From an uncultured Flavobacteriales bacterium (lineage in GTDB: Bacteria; Bacteroidota; Bacteroidia; Flavobacteriales; BACL11), in assembly GCA_905479165.1 (NCBI GenBank), contig CAJQLK010000097.1, positions 1 through 37,224 on the forward strand: a stretch of DNA of 37,224 nucleotides, written 5' to 3'. Under the pieces are notes generated by a model. That model did no database searches and was not told where the DNA came from. It saw nothing but the letters and a program-made list of their open reading frames with translations. Each line of letters begins with the position of its first letter. Position 1 is the first letter of the stretch. The position numbers were made by a program, and so were the translations under genes. Below, piece by piece: positions 18,902 through 26,392 of this stretch.

Positions 18902-20259
18902 ATGAATAATTTATTGCAGGAAGATACTATTTGTGCACTAGCTACAGGAGGGGGTTTAAGTGCTATTGCTATCTTAAGATTATCAGGAAAAGAAGCTGTA
19001 AAAATTACAAATGCTGTTTTTAGCAAAGATATTTTAGCTTCAAAATCCCATACCATTCATTTTGGAACAATATCCGATAGCACTAAAATTATTGATGAAG
19101 TATTAGTTAGCATTTTTAAAGATGGAAAATCATATACAGGAGAGGAAACAGTAGAAATATCATGCCATGGCTCTACTTTTATACAGAATAAATTATTGCA
19201 ACTATTCATAACTGAAGGATGTAGAATGGCAACTGCTGGTGAGTTTACTATGCGAGCTTTCAGAAACGGAAAATTAGATTTATCACAAGCAGAATCAGTT
19301 GCTGACTTAATAGCTTCAGAAAGTGAAGCTGCCCACCAAACTGCACTAAAACAACTAAGAGGAGGATTTTCAAACAAACTACAAGAACTAAGAACAAAAC
19401 TCATTGATTTTGCAAGTTAATAGAACTTGAACTTGACTTTTCAGAAGAAGATGTTGAGTTTGCCGATAGAAAACAATTTGAAACTCTATTAGCTGCTATA
19501 AAAGAAGCATTAGAGAAATTAGTTCAATCGTTTAAATTAGGGAATGTAATTAAAAACGGAATTCCAGTTGCTATCTTAGGAGCACCAAATGTGGGAAAAT
19601 CTACCCTATTGAATACGCTACTGAATGAAGATAAAGCAATTGTATCTGATATTGCAGGAACTACCCGTGATGCTATTGAAGACGAACTAAATATTGAAGG
19701 TTTTAAATTCCGATTTATAGATACAGCAGGAATTAGGGAAACTACTGATACTGTTGAAAATTTAGGAATTAAAAAATCATTAGAAAAAGCAGGAATAGCA
19801 AATATTATTTTATTCCTCATTGATGCTGATGCTGACTTAGACTATCAATTGCTAGAGTTAGAAAAAATAAAAACTAGTGCTGGTGATAAATTATTACTAG
19901 TGATTAATAAAATAGACTTAAACCCTGATATTAAGGATAACTTTAAAGATGCTCTTTTCATTTCAGCAAAGAAGGATGAGGGCATTAAAATACTTAAAGA
20001 AAGGTTGTTAACTTTTGTAAATACGGAACAACTTTCCAATAATGAAACGATAGTAACTAACCTTAGGCATTATGAGGAATTACAACTTACATTACACGAA
20101 ATCAATTCAATTATTAATGGGTTAAATTCTGGATTAACAGGCGACTTTTTAGCCGTCAATATCCGTCAATCTCTCTTTCATTTAGGAAGCATAACTGGGG
20201 AAGTTACTACCGACACCCTACTCGGTAATATTTTTGGAAAGTTCTGTATCGGAAAGTAA
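18902..20259 (+). pseudogene. mnmE: mnmE (tRNA U34 modification GTPase) split by a one-base deletion
   Basis: Frame one (18902-19420) encodes the N-terminal folate-binding domain and the start of the helical domain ([44 protein letters not shown]). It stops at TAA after IDFAS. Restoring one T near 19417 joins it to a frame reading LIELELDFSEEDVEFADR, then the GTPase domain (GAPNVGKSTLLN, DIAGTTRD, DTAGIRE, NKID) and the invariant C-terminus FCIGK. The restored length, about 452 residues, is normal. There is no slippery heptamer at the join, so this is a mutation or an assembly error. The last codons coincide with the left att repeat of the neighbouring element. MnmE with MnmG modifies the wobble uridine of several tRNAs. 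Confidence 0.9.
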
Positions 20260-20303
20260 CGTTATTTGCTTTTATTATCCATTTTACTACTTATCCTCAG
20301 GTA
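20242..20303 (+). repeat. Left attachment repeat (attL)
   Basis: 62-bp direct repeat, copy 1. It covers codons F-C-I-G-K-stop of mnmE plus 44 bp of non-coding DNA ending TCCTCAGGTA. It differs from the right copy only at 20280 (C here, T at 27367). Confidence 0.92.
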
Positions 20304-20356
20304 CATTAACCATTATTTACTGACAAGTTGATAAGTAGCTGCTTTTGTTTGCTATT

Positions 20357-20373
20357 TTTTTGTTGCTGATTTT
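20357..20373 (+). repeat. Candidate integrase arm-type site, left end
   Basis: TTTTTGTTGCTGATTTT. The same 17 bp occur in direct orientation near the right end (27246-27262), and inverted with one mismatch at 20394-20410, ending just before the integrase ATG. The two left copies can form a hairpin over the integrase start region. Confidence 0.5.
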
Positions 20374-20410
20374 TAATTTTATTCATATTAATCAAAAACA
20401 GCAACAAAAA

Positions 20411-21538
20411 ATGACTATAACATTAAGGAAACGTAAATTAAAAAAAGGGAGAATTAAATTATATCTTGATATTTATAAAGGATATACTAAATCAGAGGAT
20501 GGAAAAATTCTCTCTATAAGAGATTATGTGGAATTAGACCTTTATTTGTATGAAAAAGCAAATAACCACACTAAGAAGCAACATAATAAACAAATGCTTC
20601 AATTAGCTAACTCAATTAAAGCTCAAAGAGAGCTCGATATTCAAAGCGGAAAATATGGCTTTAATAGTAAGGTAAAATCTAAAGCTAACTTTATTGAATA
20701 CTTTAATAAACTAACTGAAGAAAGATTTGAAAGTGAAGGTAATTATGGTAATTGGAAAAGCACATTAAAACATCTTATTGGATATACTTCAGGAAAAGTT
20801 TGTTTTAATGAAATAGATGAACAATTTTGTGAGAATTTTAAGAAATATCTAGTAAGTAAGCCACTAAAGAAAAATGGTGGACACCTATCAACATCTTCTA
20901 TTGCATCATATTTTAACAAATTTAGAGCGAGTTTAAAGCAAGCAGTAAAAGAACGCATAATATCATACAACCCAAGCACTGAGATTAAACTTCCTAAAAT
21001 AATTGAAAAAGACAGACAATACCTTACTTTAGAAGAACTTCAAAGATTGGATAAAGCAGAATGTAGATACCCTGTTTTGAAAAGGGCTTTCTTATTCTCT
21101 TGCCTTACAGGATTAAGATTTGGGGATGTTGAAAGTTTAACTTGGAGACAAATAAAAATATTTGATAATCAAGTAAAAATTCATCATCATCAAGAAAAAA
21201 CAAAATCACTTGAGTATCTTGATATAAATAATCAAGCTTTAGAATATCTAGGCAAAAGACAAAATGATGATGATTTAGTATTTATAGGACTTAGGTATTC
21301 TGATTACGTTAATGTAGCATTACTTCAATGGGTTTTAAGGGCAGGAATAACAAAACATATTACCTTTCATTGCAGTAGACATACATACGCCACTCTTCTA
21401 CTAACGTATGATGTAAAGTTATTTACTGTAAGTAAACTATTAGGGCATAAAAACATTAAAACCACACAAATCTATGGTAAGATAATTGATAAAAAGAAAA
21501 GAGAAGCAGTTAATAAACTTCCACAGATAAAAATATAA
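20411..21538 (+). CDS. int: Tyrosine recombinase (integrase)
   Basis: 375 residues from ATG 20411. The frame is open further upstream to 20345, but the Bacteroidota integrase start TLRKRKLKKGRIKLYLDIY fits this ATG. An arm-binding N-terminal region, a SAM-like core-binding domain (about 105-200) and the catalytic domain follow. Catalytic residues are R236 (TGLRFGD), H320 and R323 (FHCSRHTYA), H346 (LGHKNIKTTQ) and the nucleophile Y355. All are present, so the enzyme looks intact. It lies beside the att repeat in mnmE and presumably drives excision and integration of this element. A 17-bp inverted repeat ends directly at its start codon and could repress it. Confidence 0.95.
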   Translation: MTITLRKRKLKKGRIKLYLDIYKGYTKSEDGKILSIRDYVELDLYLYEKANNHTKKQHNKQMLQLANSIKAQRELDIQSGKYGFNSKVKSKANFIEYFNKLTEERFESEGNYGNWKSTLKHLIGYTSGKVCFNEIDEQFCENFKKYLVSKPLKKNGGHLSTSSIASYFNKFRASLKQAVKERIISYNPSTEIKLPKIIEKDRQYLTLEELQRLDKAECRYPVLKRAFLFSCLTGLRFGDVESLTWRQIKIFDNQVKIHHHQEKTKSLEYLDINNQALEYLGKRQNDDDLVFIGLRYSDYVNVALLQWVLRAGITKHITFHCSRHTYATLLLTYDVKLFTVSKLLGHKNIKTTQIYGKIIDKKKREAVNKLPQIKI

Positions 21539-21585
21539 CCAAAATACTTTTCAACATCATTTATCTGATTAAAAAGCAATTAAAT

Positions 21586-21602
21586 AGATACAATCAGTAT
21601 CT
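21586..21602. repeat. Short inverted repeat between int and the HTH gene
   Basis: AGATAC-aatca-GTATCT, a 6-bp perfect inverted repeat 60 bp before the HTH gene. It is a possible operator for the HTH protein, but too short to be certain. Confidence 0.3.
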
Positions 21603-21661
21603 AAAAAACAAATAAAAACAACTTCCGTCTATTATATATAGAAAATAATAAATAATAGAAA

Positions 21662-21970
21662 ATGAAAGAAACTACTGAACAAATTTTAAGCAAACAAATT
21701 GAAGCGTTAAAGTTGAAAATTGAGAGTATTGAAAAACTCTTTTTAACTCAAAAGAATGTATTGAACTTCTCTGAAGTAAAATCATACACTAAGCTATCGG
21801 AAAGTTATTTGTATCAACTTACTTCAAATGGAGGAATACCCTGCTATAAGCCAAATGGGAAGCTACTATACTTTAAAAGAGAAGAGGTTGAGGAATGGAT
21901 GCTAAGTAATAGAAGAGCAACAAATATAGAGTTAGATGAACTTGCCTCAACTCATATCTCTATAGCGTAG
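21662..21970 (+). CDS. Excisionase-like helix-turn-helix protein
   Basis: 102 residues. Residues 1-30 are a probable coiled coil (KQIEALKLKIESIEKL). Residues 34-85 form a MerR/excisionase-type HTH (HTH_17): LNFSEVKSYTKLSESYLYQL, then GGIPCYKPNGKLLYFKREEVEEWM. Proteins of this type are standard partners of Bacteroidota integrases and act as excision directionality factors or local regulators. It lies 123 bp after int in the same direction. Confidence 0.85.
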   Translation: MKETTEQILSKQIEALKLKIESIEKLFLTQKNVLNFSEVKSYTKLSESYLYQLTSNGGIPCYKPNGKLLYFKREEVEEWMLSNRRATNIELDELASTHISIA

Positions 21971-21983
21971 TAGAAGGACATAA

Positions 21984-22026
21984 ATAGCAATAAGTGTTGG
22001 GTGTTTCACCCTTTAATACTTGCTAT
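21984..22026. other. Strong stem-loop upstream of the HUH gene: candidate origin
   Basis: Three stacked stems: ATAGC/GCTAT (21984-21988 with 22022-22026), AAGTGTT/AATACTT (21992-21998 with 22015-22021, one G-T pair) and GGGTG/CACCC around a TTT loop. Three-base bulges lie on each side. It is 49 bp before the Rep-like gene and is not followed by a T run, so it is unlike a terminator. HUH Rep proteins commonly nick in or beside such hairpins, so this is a candidate double-strand origin or transfer origin. Confidence 0.55.
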
Positions 22027-22075
22027 ATCTAAAACTTAAAGTAAATAAATATAAACAACTAAAAATCAATAAATT

Positions 22076-22471
22076 ATGTACACACAACAACAAAGACAAA
22101 CTGTAATGAATTATGCTAATTGGTTAGCAGAAACTAAGTGGGATATATTCTCAACTATAACCTATAGATATGATGTTAAAGCTAAGCAGAACTATAAAGT
22201 TATGACTGACTTAGAAAGACACTTAATGACCTTAGACAAACCTTTTAATATGTTTTGGGTTACAGAGTTCACTAACTATGACTATAGCACTCATAACCAC
22301 CTCTTAGTTAAAGGAGACATTGTAGGAGATATAAACTATCATCTAAAGTCTAAAAGCCTTATAGGAGATCACGTTAAACACTTGCCTTATGAGAAGGGTG
22401 CTAGTATGTATGTAGCTAAGTATATCTGTGATACTAAGACTAATTGGGGAATAGTGAATAATATTTCTTAA
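22076..22471 (+). CDS. Minimal HUH replication-initiator-like protein
   Basis: 131 residues. The three motifs of rolling-circle HUH endonucleases appear in order: motif 1 FSTIT (25-29), motif 2 the metal-binding HNH (H73-N-H75, with E64 upstream) in STHNHLLV, and motif 3 YVAKY (112-116) with the candidate nucleophile tyrosine and lysine. Spacing is similar to phage and plasmid Rep proteins, but the chain is much shorter than most and has no helicase domain. The stem-loop 49 bp upstream is a natural target. The family call rests on motifs only; a transposase-like or relaxase-like HUH role is possible. Cargo genes start 44 bp downstream. Confidence 0.65.
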   Translation: MYTQQQRQTVMNYANWLAETKWDIFSTITYRYDVKAKQNYKVMTDLERHLMTLDKPFNMFWVTEFTNYDYSTHNHLLVKGDIVGDINYHLKSKSLIGDHVKHLPYEKGASMYVAKYICDTKTNWGIVNNIS

Positions 22472-22473
22472 GT

Positions 22474-22514
22474 TTACAGACTTTAAAACAATAGATTAAC
22501 AAACAACTAAGATT
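22474..22514 (+). repeat. Joint/leader module, copy 1
   Basis: Begins TTACAGACTTTAAAAC, continues through the core CAATAGATTAAC (22489-22500) and leads straight into the conserved MKKLLLILLCLPMIGFGQ signal-peptide codons of the 22515 gene. The 25042 copy matches at most positions. Confidence 0.75.
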
Positions 22515-23810
22515 ATGAAAAAACTACTACTTATATTACTTTGCTTACCTATGATTGGGTTTGGGCAGAGTTGGGAGCGTTTCATCTCAATAGCAGACAG
22601 TAATAGTTACAGTTGTGTTTATGGAGAACAAACGCAAGATGGAGGATATATTATTACAGGTGGGGTTTCTAATTCGCCAACTAGTTTAGGCTCCCCAAAT
22701 GACCATTTGTTTTTGTTAAAAATAAATAATCAAGGAGATACGGTTTGGAATAAAACATATCCAAATATAAATGGAATAACAAATGGATTATGTGTAAGAC
22801 AAACTTTTGATAGTGGATTTATCATATCTGCTTACGAAGAAATAATTATAGATTCTATAGGCTGTCATCTTATAATTAAAACAAATTCTTTTGGAGATAC
22901 CTTATGGACTAAATATTATGATTGCAGCAACTCTATGCAAAATGGAGGTTATATCGAACAAACTACAGATAGCGGCTTTATAGCTAAACTTAACGGATAC
23001 ATAATCAAAACAGATTCTCAAGGGGATAGTTTATGGTCTAAAAATTTTCAGGGGATATCCTTATGGGGAAGAACTATAAATCAAACGAGCGATGGAGGAT
23101 ACATTTTTATTAGTACAGCACTAAACCTATCTACTTTTACTTCTGAAACATATTTAACTAAATTAAACTCACTAGGAGATACAATTTGGATGAAACTATT
23201 TAACTATGATGCTGCAGCATCTGTAGAACAAACTTCAGACGGAGGCTATATCATATCAGGAAATAAAAATTTTATATTTGGACAACCAACCATTCCATAT
23301 TTAACTAAAACAGATTCTCTCGGAAATATTATTTGGACAAAAACATACTCATTTTACCAAGGTATTGTGAATATAAGCTCTTCTCAACAAACTTCTGATG
23401 GTGGTTATATAAGTTCAATATGGCAAATGGATACAATTTCATACGAAACAGATATTTTATTACTTAAAACAAATAGTCTTGGAGACACAATATGGACTAA
23501 TAGAATTAAAGTTGGAGATAGTTTACAAGACCTCGCTCATATTGAACAAACTATAGATGGAGGATATTTTCTAGTTGCTAGTATTGAAGGGGCTGTAACA
23601 AAAGAAATTGGGAAGGGAATAATTTACTTAATTAAAACAGATGGAAATGGAAATATCACTTCAACTTTTCTTATTCATACAACAAAAACCTCAAAAGCAA
23701 AACTTATTAAAATAGTAGACCTATTAGGAAGAGAAACAAAACAAACCAATCAACCTCTCTTTTACATCTATGATGATGGAACAGTAGAGAAAAGAATAGT
23801 TATTAAATAA
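22515..23810 (+). CDS. T9SS-secreted beta-propeller-like protein
   Basis: 431 residues. Signal peptide MKKLLLILLCLPMIGFGQ, then about seven repeats of the form QTSDGGYIISG ... LTKTDSLGNIIWTKTY, a blade-like repeat common in Bacteroidota secreted proteins. The C-terminal tail (KIVDLLGRETKQTNQP, then YDDGTVEKRIVIK) is a type A T9SS sorting domain, so it should be exported and anchored or released at the surface. Both ends are shared at DNA level with the 25079 gene although the middle is unrelated. The biological target is unknown. Confidence 0.85.
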   Translation: MKKLLLILLCLPMIGFGQSWERFISIADSNSYSCVYGEQTQDGGYIITGGVSNSPTSLGSPNDHLFLLKINNQGDTVWNKTYPNINGITNGLCVRQTFDSGFIISAYEEIIIDSIGCHLIIKTNSFGDTLWTKYYDCSNSMQNGGYIEQTTDSGFIAKLNGYIIKTDSQGDSLWSKNFQGISLWGRTINQTSDGGYIFISTALNLSTFTSETYLTKLNSLGDTIWMKLFNYDAAASVEQTSDGGYIISGNKNFIFGQPTIPYLTKTDSLGNIIWTKTYSFYQGIVNISSSQQTSDGGYISSIWQMDTISYETDILLLKTNSLGDTIWTNRIKVGDSLQDLAHIEQTIDGGYFLVASIEGAVTKEIGKGIIYLIKTDGNGNITSTFLIHTTKTSKAKLIKIVDLLGRETKQTNQPLFYIYDDGTVEKRIVIK

Positions 23811-23830
23811 ACGATTAACAATGAACTAAG

Positions 23831-24592
23831 ATGAAAAAATTACTATTTATATTACTGTGCTTGCCTTTACTATTTAGTTCTTGTATTGATTTGGATGGAA
23901 TACAATCAAAAGCAGAAGCAAATAAAGCAAAATACTCTAAGAATTATTTAGATTTAAAGATACCTAAGATTAATTATAATAATAAAAATGAATTAGATAG
24001 CTTAATTAAGATAACTCCTATTTCGAAAGACACAATATTTCTTGGCTTTATTATAGGAATGAATAAAAATGAATATAAAAGTCAAATTAAAAAACTACGC
24101 AACGAAGGAAAAACTATTACATATTCAAATTCAAATAGTTTTACAAGTGCTTATGGAACATTTAATCTTGGAGGAGGATATACGTTTGAAACCTCTATTT
24201 CACTTCAAGAAGGTAACAAAACAATTACAGGTTATGGAAGTTATTTTTTAGAGCCTAGTTATAATAATAATGGAGAACTAGCTAAATTAAATATTTTGCC
24301 AATTGAAAAATGGGATGAGACTAGAATTGGTTATAAAAATAAGGGGTGGCTAGAAAACAATATTCTAAAAAACTCAGAACGTATTAGAAATAATTATTTT
24401 AAAGAAGTAATTGAAGAAAATAATCTTATTTCATCTTCATTAGCATTGTTGCGTGTAAAGAATAATGTTCTAATATTTGAGTCATCACCAATTATCTCTT
24501 ATGTAGACCTTAAAACATTTTATTTAGAACTATTAGTTAAAGCTATTGAAAGAGATATTAAAATTAAAGAAAGTAAAAAAGTTACATTTTAA
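23831..24592 (+). CDS. Lipoprotein of unknown function (cargo)
   Basis: 253 residues. The start MKKLLFILLCLPLLFSSC is the shared leader but ends in a lipobox (SSC), so the protein should be lipidated rather than freely secreted. The body (TIFLGFIIGMNKNEYKSQIK, then YGSYFLEP) is not recognised. It follows the propeller gene after 20 bp of a variant joint (CGATTAACAATGAACTAAG) and reads in the same direction. Confidence 0.7.
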   Translation: MKKLLFILLCLPLLFSSCIDLDGIQSKAEANKAKYSKNYLDLKIPKINYNNKNELDSLIKITPISKDTIFLGFIIGMNKNEYKSQIKKLRNEGKTITYSNSNSFTSAYGTFNLGGGYTFETSISLQEGNKTITGYGSYFLEPSYNNNGELAKLNILPIEKWDETRIGYKNKGWLENNILKNSERIRNNYFKEVIEENNLISSSLALLRVKNNVLIFESSPIISYVDLKTFYLELLVKAIERDIKIKESKKVTF

Positions 24593-24606
24593 AACAATAA
24601 ACAAAG

Positions 24607-25020
24607 ATGAAAAAACTACTTTATTTTATTCCATTCTTATTCTTGTCTTGTGCAGACCCTGACGTTGATACATTGACACTGCAATCAGTTTATGCAGAAA
24701 TAGAAATTATAAATTGTCAAAACAGCACTTTTAATATTTGGGGTTCAGGAGGTACTGAGACAATAAATTGTAGTGGAAGCAACTATATACATACAACAAA
24801 TTTATATCAAGCAAGTGTAATTGAAAATACTTCTTTTGGCTTTGCGCTTCAAGTTGTACTGACTTCAGTTCCAATAAACTGTATTGATATTATCACAAGA
24901 GTGTATCATAATGGTGTTTTATACGAAACAAGAAATTATTCAGTTGGTGGCTATGTTGGGGGTGCGATGTGTGCAAACATTGGTGGGTTTACTGAGGGGT
25001 ATTCTATAATAGCTAATTAA
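24607..25020 (+). CDS. Small lipoprotein of unknown function (cargo)
   Basis: 137 residues. Lipoprotein signal MKKLLYFIPFLFLSCAD with the lipid on the cysteine of LSC; only MKKLL of the shared leader remains. The mature part is rich in small and polar residues with several cysteines (IINCQNSTFNIWGSG, INCIDIITRVYHNG), suggesting a small beta-sandwich. No family is recognised. It lies 14 bp after the previous gene. Confidence 0.65.
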   Translation: MKKLLYFIPFLFLSCADPDVDTLTLQSVYAEIEIINCQNSTFNIWGSGGTETINCSGSNYIHTTNLYQASVIENTSFGFALQVVLTSVPINCIDIITRVYHNGVLYETRNYSVGGYVGGAMCANIGGFTEGYSIIAN

Positions 25021-25041
25021 CTGTATAATAATCTTCAAGAG

Positions 25042-25078
25042 TACAGACTTTAAAACAATAGATTAACAATAAACTAAG
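25042..25078 (+). repeat. Joint/leader module, copy 2
   Basis: TACAGACTTTAAAACAATAG and onward, with core CAATAGATTAAC at 25056-25067, ending AAACTAAG directly before the ATG of the LRR-like gene. This is the best preserved full-length copy. Confidence 0.78.
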
Positions 25079-25825
25079 ATGAAAAAAATACTACTGATAT
25101 TACTTTGCTTTCCTATGATTGGGTTTGGGCAAAATGTAAACATACCTGATGCTAACTTTAAAGCATATTTAGTTGGGAATACAGCTATTAATACAAATGG
25201 AGATGCTGAAATACAACTAAGTGAAGCCACTGCCTTTAATGGGGGTATTTTTTGTATTAATATGAATATTGCTGATTTAACAGGAATAGAAGCCTTTACT
25301 GCTTTAACTGATTTGTATTGTTATTATAATCAACTCACAAGCCTTGATGTAAGTCAAAATACTAATTTAACTTTAATGTGGTGTGATTATAATCAACTCA
25401 CAAACCTTGATGTAAGTCAAAATACTGCTTTAACTAATTTGCAATGTGGTAATAATCAACTCACAAGCCTTGATGTAAGTCAAAATACTGCTTTAACAGT
25501 TTTGGTTTGTGATACGAATCAGCTCACAATCCTTGATGTAAGAAATGGAAATAATACAAATATGTATTTGAATGCCTATACAAACCCTAATCTTTTTTGT
25601 ATTAATGTAGATAATACGACTTGGTCAACAAGCAATTGGACAATGATAGACCCTCAACATTACTTCAGTAATAACTGTAGTCCAAATAGTGTAGAAGAAC
25701 ACTCTATCAACAAAGAACTTCTTAAAGTAACAGACCTATTAGGTAGAGAAACAAAACAAACAAATCAACCCATACTCTACTTATACGATGATGGAACAGT
25801 AGAGAAAAGAATAGTTATAGAATAA
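25079..25825 (+). CDS. T9SS-secreted leucine-rich-repeat-like protein
   Basis: 248 residues. Shared leader (MKKILLILLCFPMIGFGQ), an N-terminal NVNIPDANFKAYLVGNTAIN region, then four 21-residue repeats of the type LxCxxNQLTSLDVSQNTALT (about 78-161). It ends in a T9SS sorting tail (KVTDLLGRETKQTNQP, then YDDGTVEKRIVIE). Such repeat proteins are common surface or secreted proteins in Flavobacteriales, probably binding other molecules. The repeats are short, so the array may have shrunk or may be able to expand. Confidence 0.88.
   Translation: MKKILLILLCFPMIGFGQNVNIPDANFKAYLVGNTAINTNGDAEIQLSEATAFNGGIFCINMNIADLTGIEAFTALTDLYCYYNQLTSLDVSQNTNLTLMWCDYNQLTNLDVSQNTALTNLQCGNNQLTSLDVSQNTALTVLVCDTNQLTILDVRNGNNTNMYLNAYTNPNLFCINVDNTTWSTSNWTMIDPQHYFSNNCSPNSVEEHSINKELLKVTDLLGRETKQTNQPILYLYDDGTVEKRIVIE
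25310..25561 (+). repeat. Four tandem 63-bp repeats coding for LRR-like units
   Basis: AATCAACTCACAA recurs at 25328, 25391 and 25454, and with one change at 25517, exactly 63 bp apart. Units 1-3 are nearly identical; unit 4 is degenerate. The high DNA identity suggests recent duplication or ongoing copy-number change. Confidence 0.85.
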
Positions 25826-25827
25826 AT

Positions 25828-25839
25828 CAATAGATTAAC
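25828..25839 (+). repeat. Joint core, copy 3
   Basis: CAATAGATTAAC directly after the stop of the LRR-like gene and one base before the ATG of the next leader ORF. Confidence 0.7.
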
Positions 25840-25840
25840 A

Positions 25841-25957
25841 ATGAAAAAACTACTACTCATATTACTTTGCTTGCCTGTGGTAAGTTATGGTGAATATTTA
25901 AATAATTTTATTGACAATATTATAGAACAAGAAAAATTAAGTAATAAAAAAAATTAA
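25841..25957 (+). CDS. 38-codon leader ORF, probable degenerate cargo
   Basis: Encodes MKKLLLILLCLPVVSYGE followed by only about 20 residues (YLNNFIDNIIEQ and a lysine/asparagine-rich end). The leader is nearly identical in DNA to its neighbours, but the body is a stub. It is either a tiny secreted peptide or the remains of a cargo gene that lost its body. Confidence 0.45.
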   Translation: MKKLLLILLCLPVVSYGEYLNNFIDNIIEQEKLSNKKN

Positions 25958-25964
25958 TACTATT

Positions 25965-25988
25965 ATGAAAAAACTACTACTTATATGA
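25965..25988 (+). pseudogene. Truncated leader: 7-codon ORF overlapping the next start
   Basis: ATG AAA AAA CTA CTA CTT ATA TGA is the first seven codons of the shared leader, then stop. Its TGA overlaps the ATG of the next gene (ATGA, 25985-25988). It looks like a recombination scar inside the leader. The overlap could also couple translation of the membrane protein. Confidence 0.55.
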
Positions 25989-26374
25989 TTAGAAATATTT
26001 TAGCTGTTTTAGTTGGTTTAGTAGTTGGTAATATAGCAATTATGGGGTTGCATTATTTAGGAATGGTATTCTATCCTTTGCCTGAAGGCGTAAAAATGAA
26101 TGATATGAACGCAATTGCTGAATATATTAGTATAGCACCACTTGGGTCTTTGTTATTTGTAATGTTCGCTCATATAGGGGGAACCTTTATTGCAGGTATT
26201 TCTACTACATTAGTAAGTAAAAATATCATTCCAATTTATATAATAGGTAGTTTTTTCACTTTAGCAGGTATTTACAATTTATATATGCTACCACACCCAT
26301 TATGGTTCAATATTGAGATAATATTCTATTTTCCTGCTGCTATATATAGTCATAAGCTAATCAATAAACAATAG
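25985..26374 (+). CDS. Small four-helix inner-membrane protein (cargo)
   Basis: 129 residues with about four membrane helices (MIRNILAVLVGLVVGNIAIM; LGSLLFVMFAHIGGTFIAGI; IPIYIIGSFFTLAGIYNLYM; IEIIFYFPAAIYSHKL). Similar unnamed membrane proteins are common in Bacteroidota; no function is known. It begins within a truncated leader copy and ends ...NKQ-stop, where CAA TAG belongs to the joint core that follows, so the joint supplies its stop codon. Confidence 0.7.
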   Translation: MIRNILAVLVGLVVGNIAIMGLHYLGMVFYPLPEGVKMNDMNAIAEYISIAPLGSLLFVMFAHIGGTFIAGISTTLVSKNIIPIYIIGSFFTLAGIYNLYMLPHPLWFNIEIIFYFPAAIYSHKLINKQ

Positions 26375-26392
26375 ATTAACAATAAACTAAAT
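26369..26392 (+). repeat. Joint core, copy 4
   Basis: CAATAGATTAAC (26369-26380) followed by AATAAACTAAAT, overlapping the end of the membrane-protein gene and leading to the ATG of the next lipoprotein. Here the joint is present without the MKKLLLI leader codons. Confidence 0.7.

Noticed and set aside
18826-19056. N-terminal extension of sucD
   Set aside because: It would add 77 residues unlike any SucD, overlap mnmE and run through the divergent promoter; ATG 18825 gives the normal 292-residue protein.
19411-19425. Programmed frameshift in mnmE
   Set aside because: No slippery heptamer or following structure is visible, and MnmE is not known to need one; a deletion or sequencing error is simpler.
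20242-20303. tRNA gene as the integration target
   Set aside because: The repeat does not fold as a tRNA; it is the 3' end of mnmE and downstream DNA.
20345-20410. Longer integrase start
   Set aside because: The added residues are a low-complexity hydrophobic stretch over the inverted repeat; ATG 20411 begins the usual integrase N-terminus.
21984-22026. Terminator of the HTH gene
   Set aside because: No T run follows the stem, and the strong hairpin is better placed as a site for the HUH protein.
25310-25561. CRISPR array
   Set aside because: The 63-bp repeats are contiguous, have no spacers, and code in frame for a 21-residue unit.
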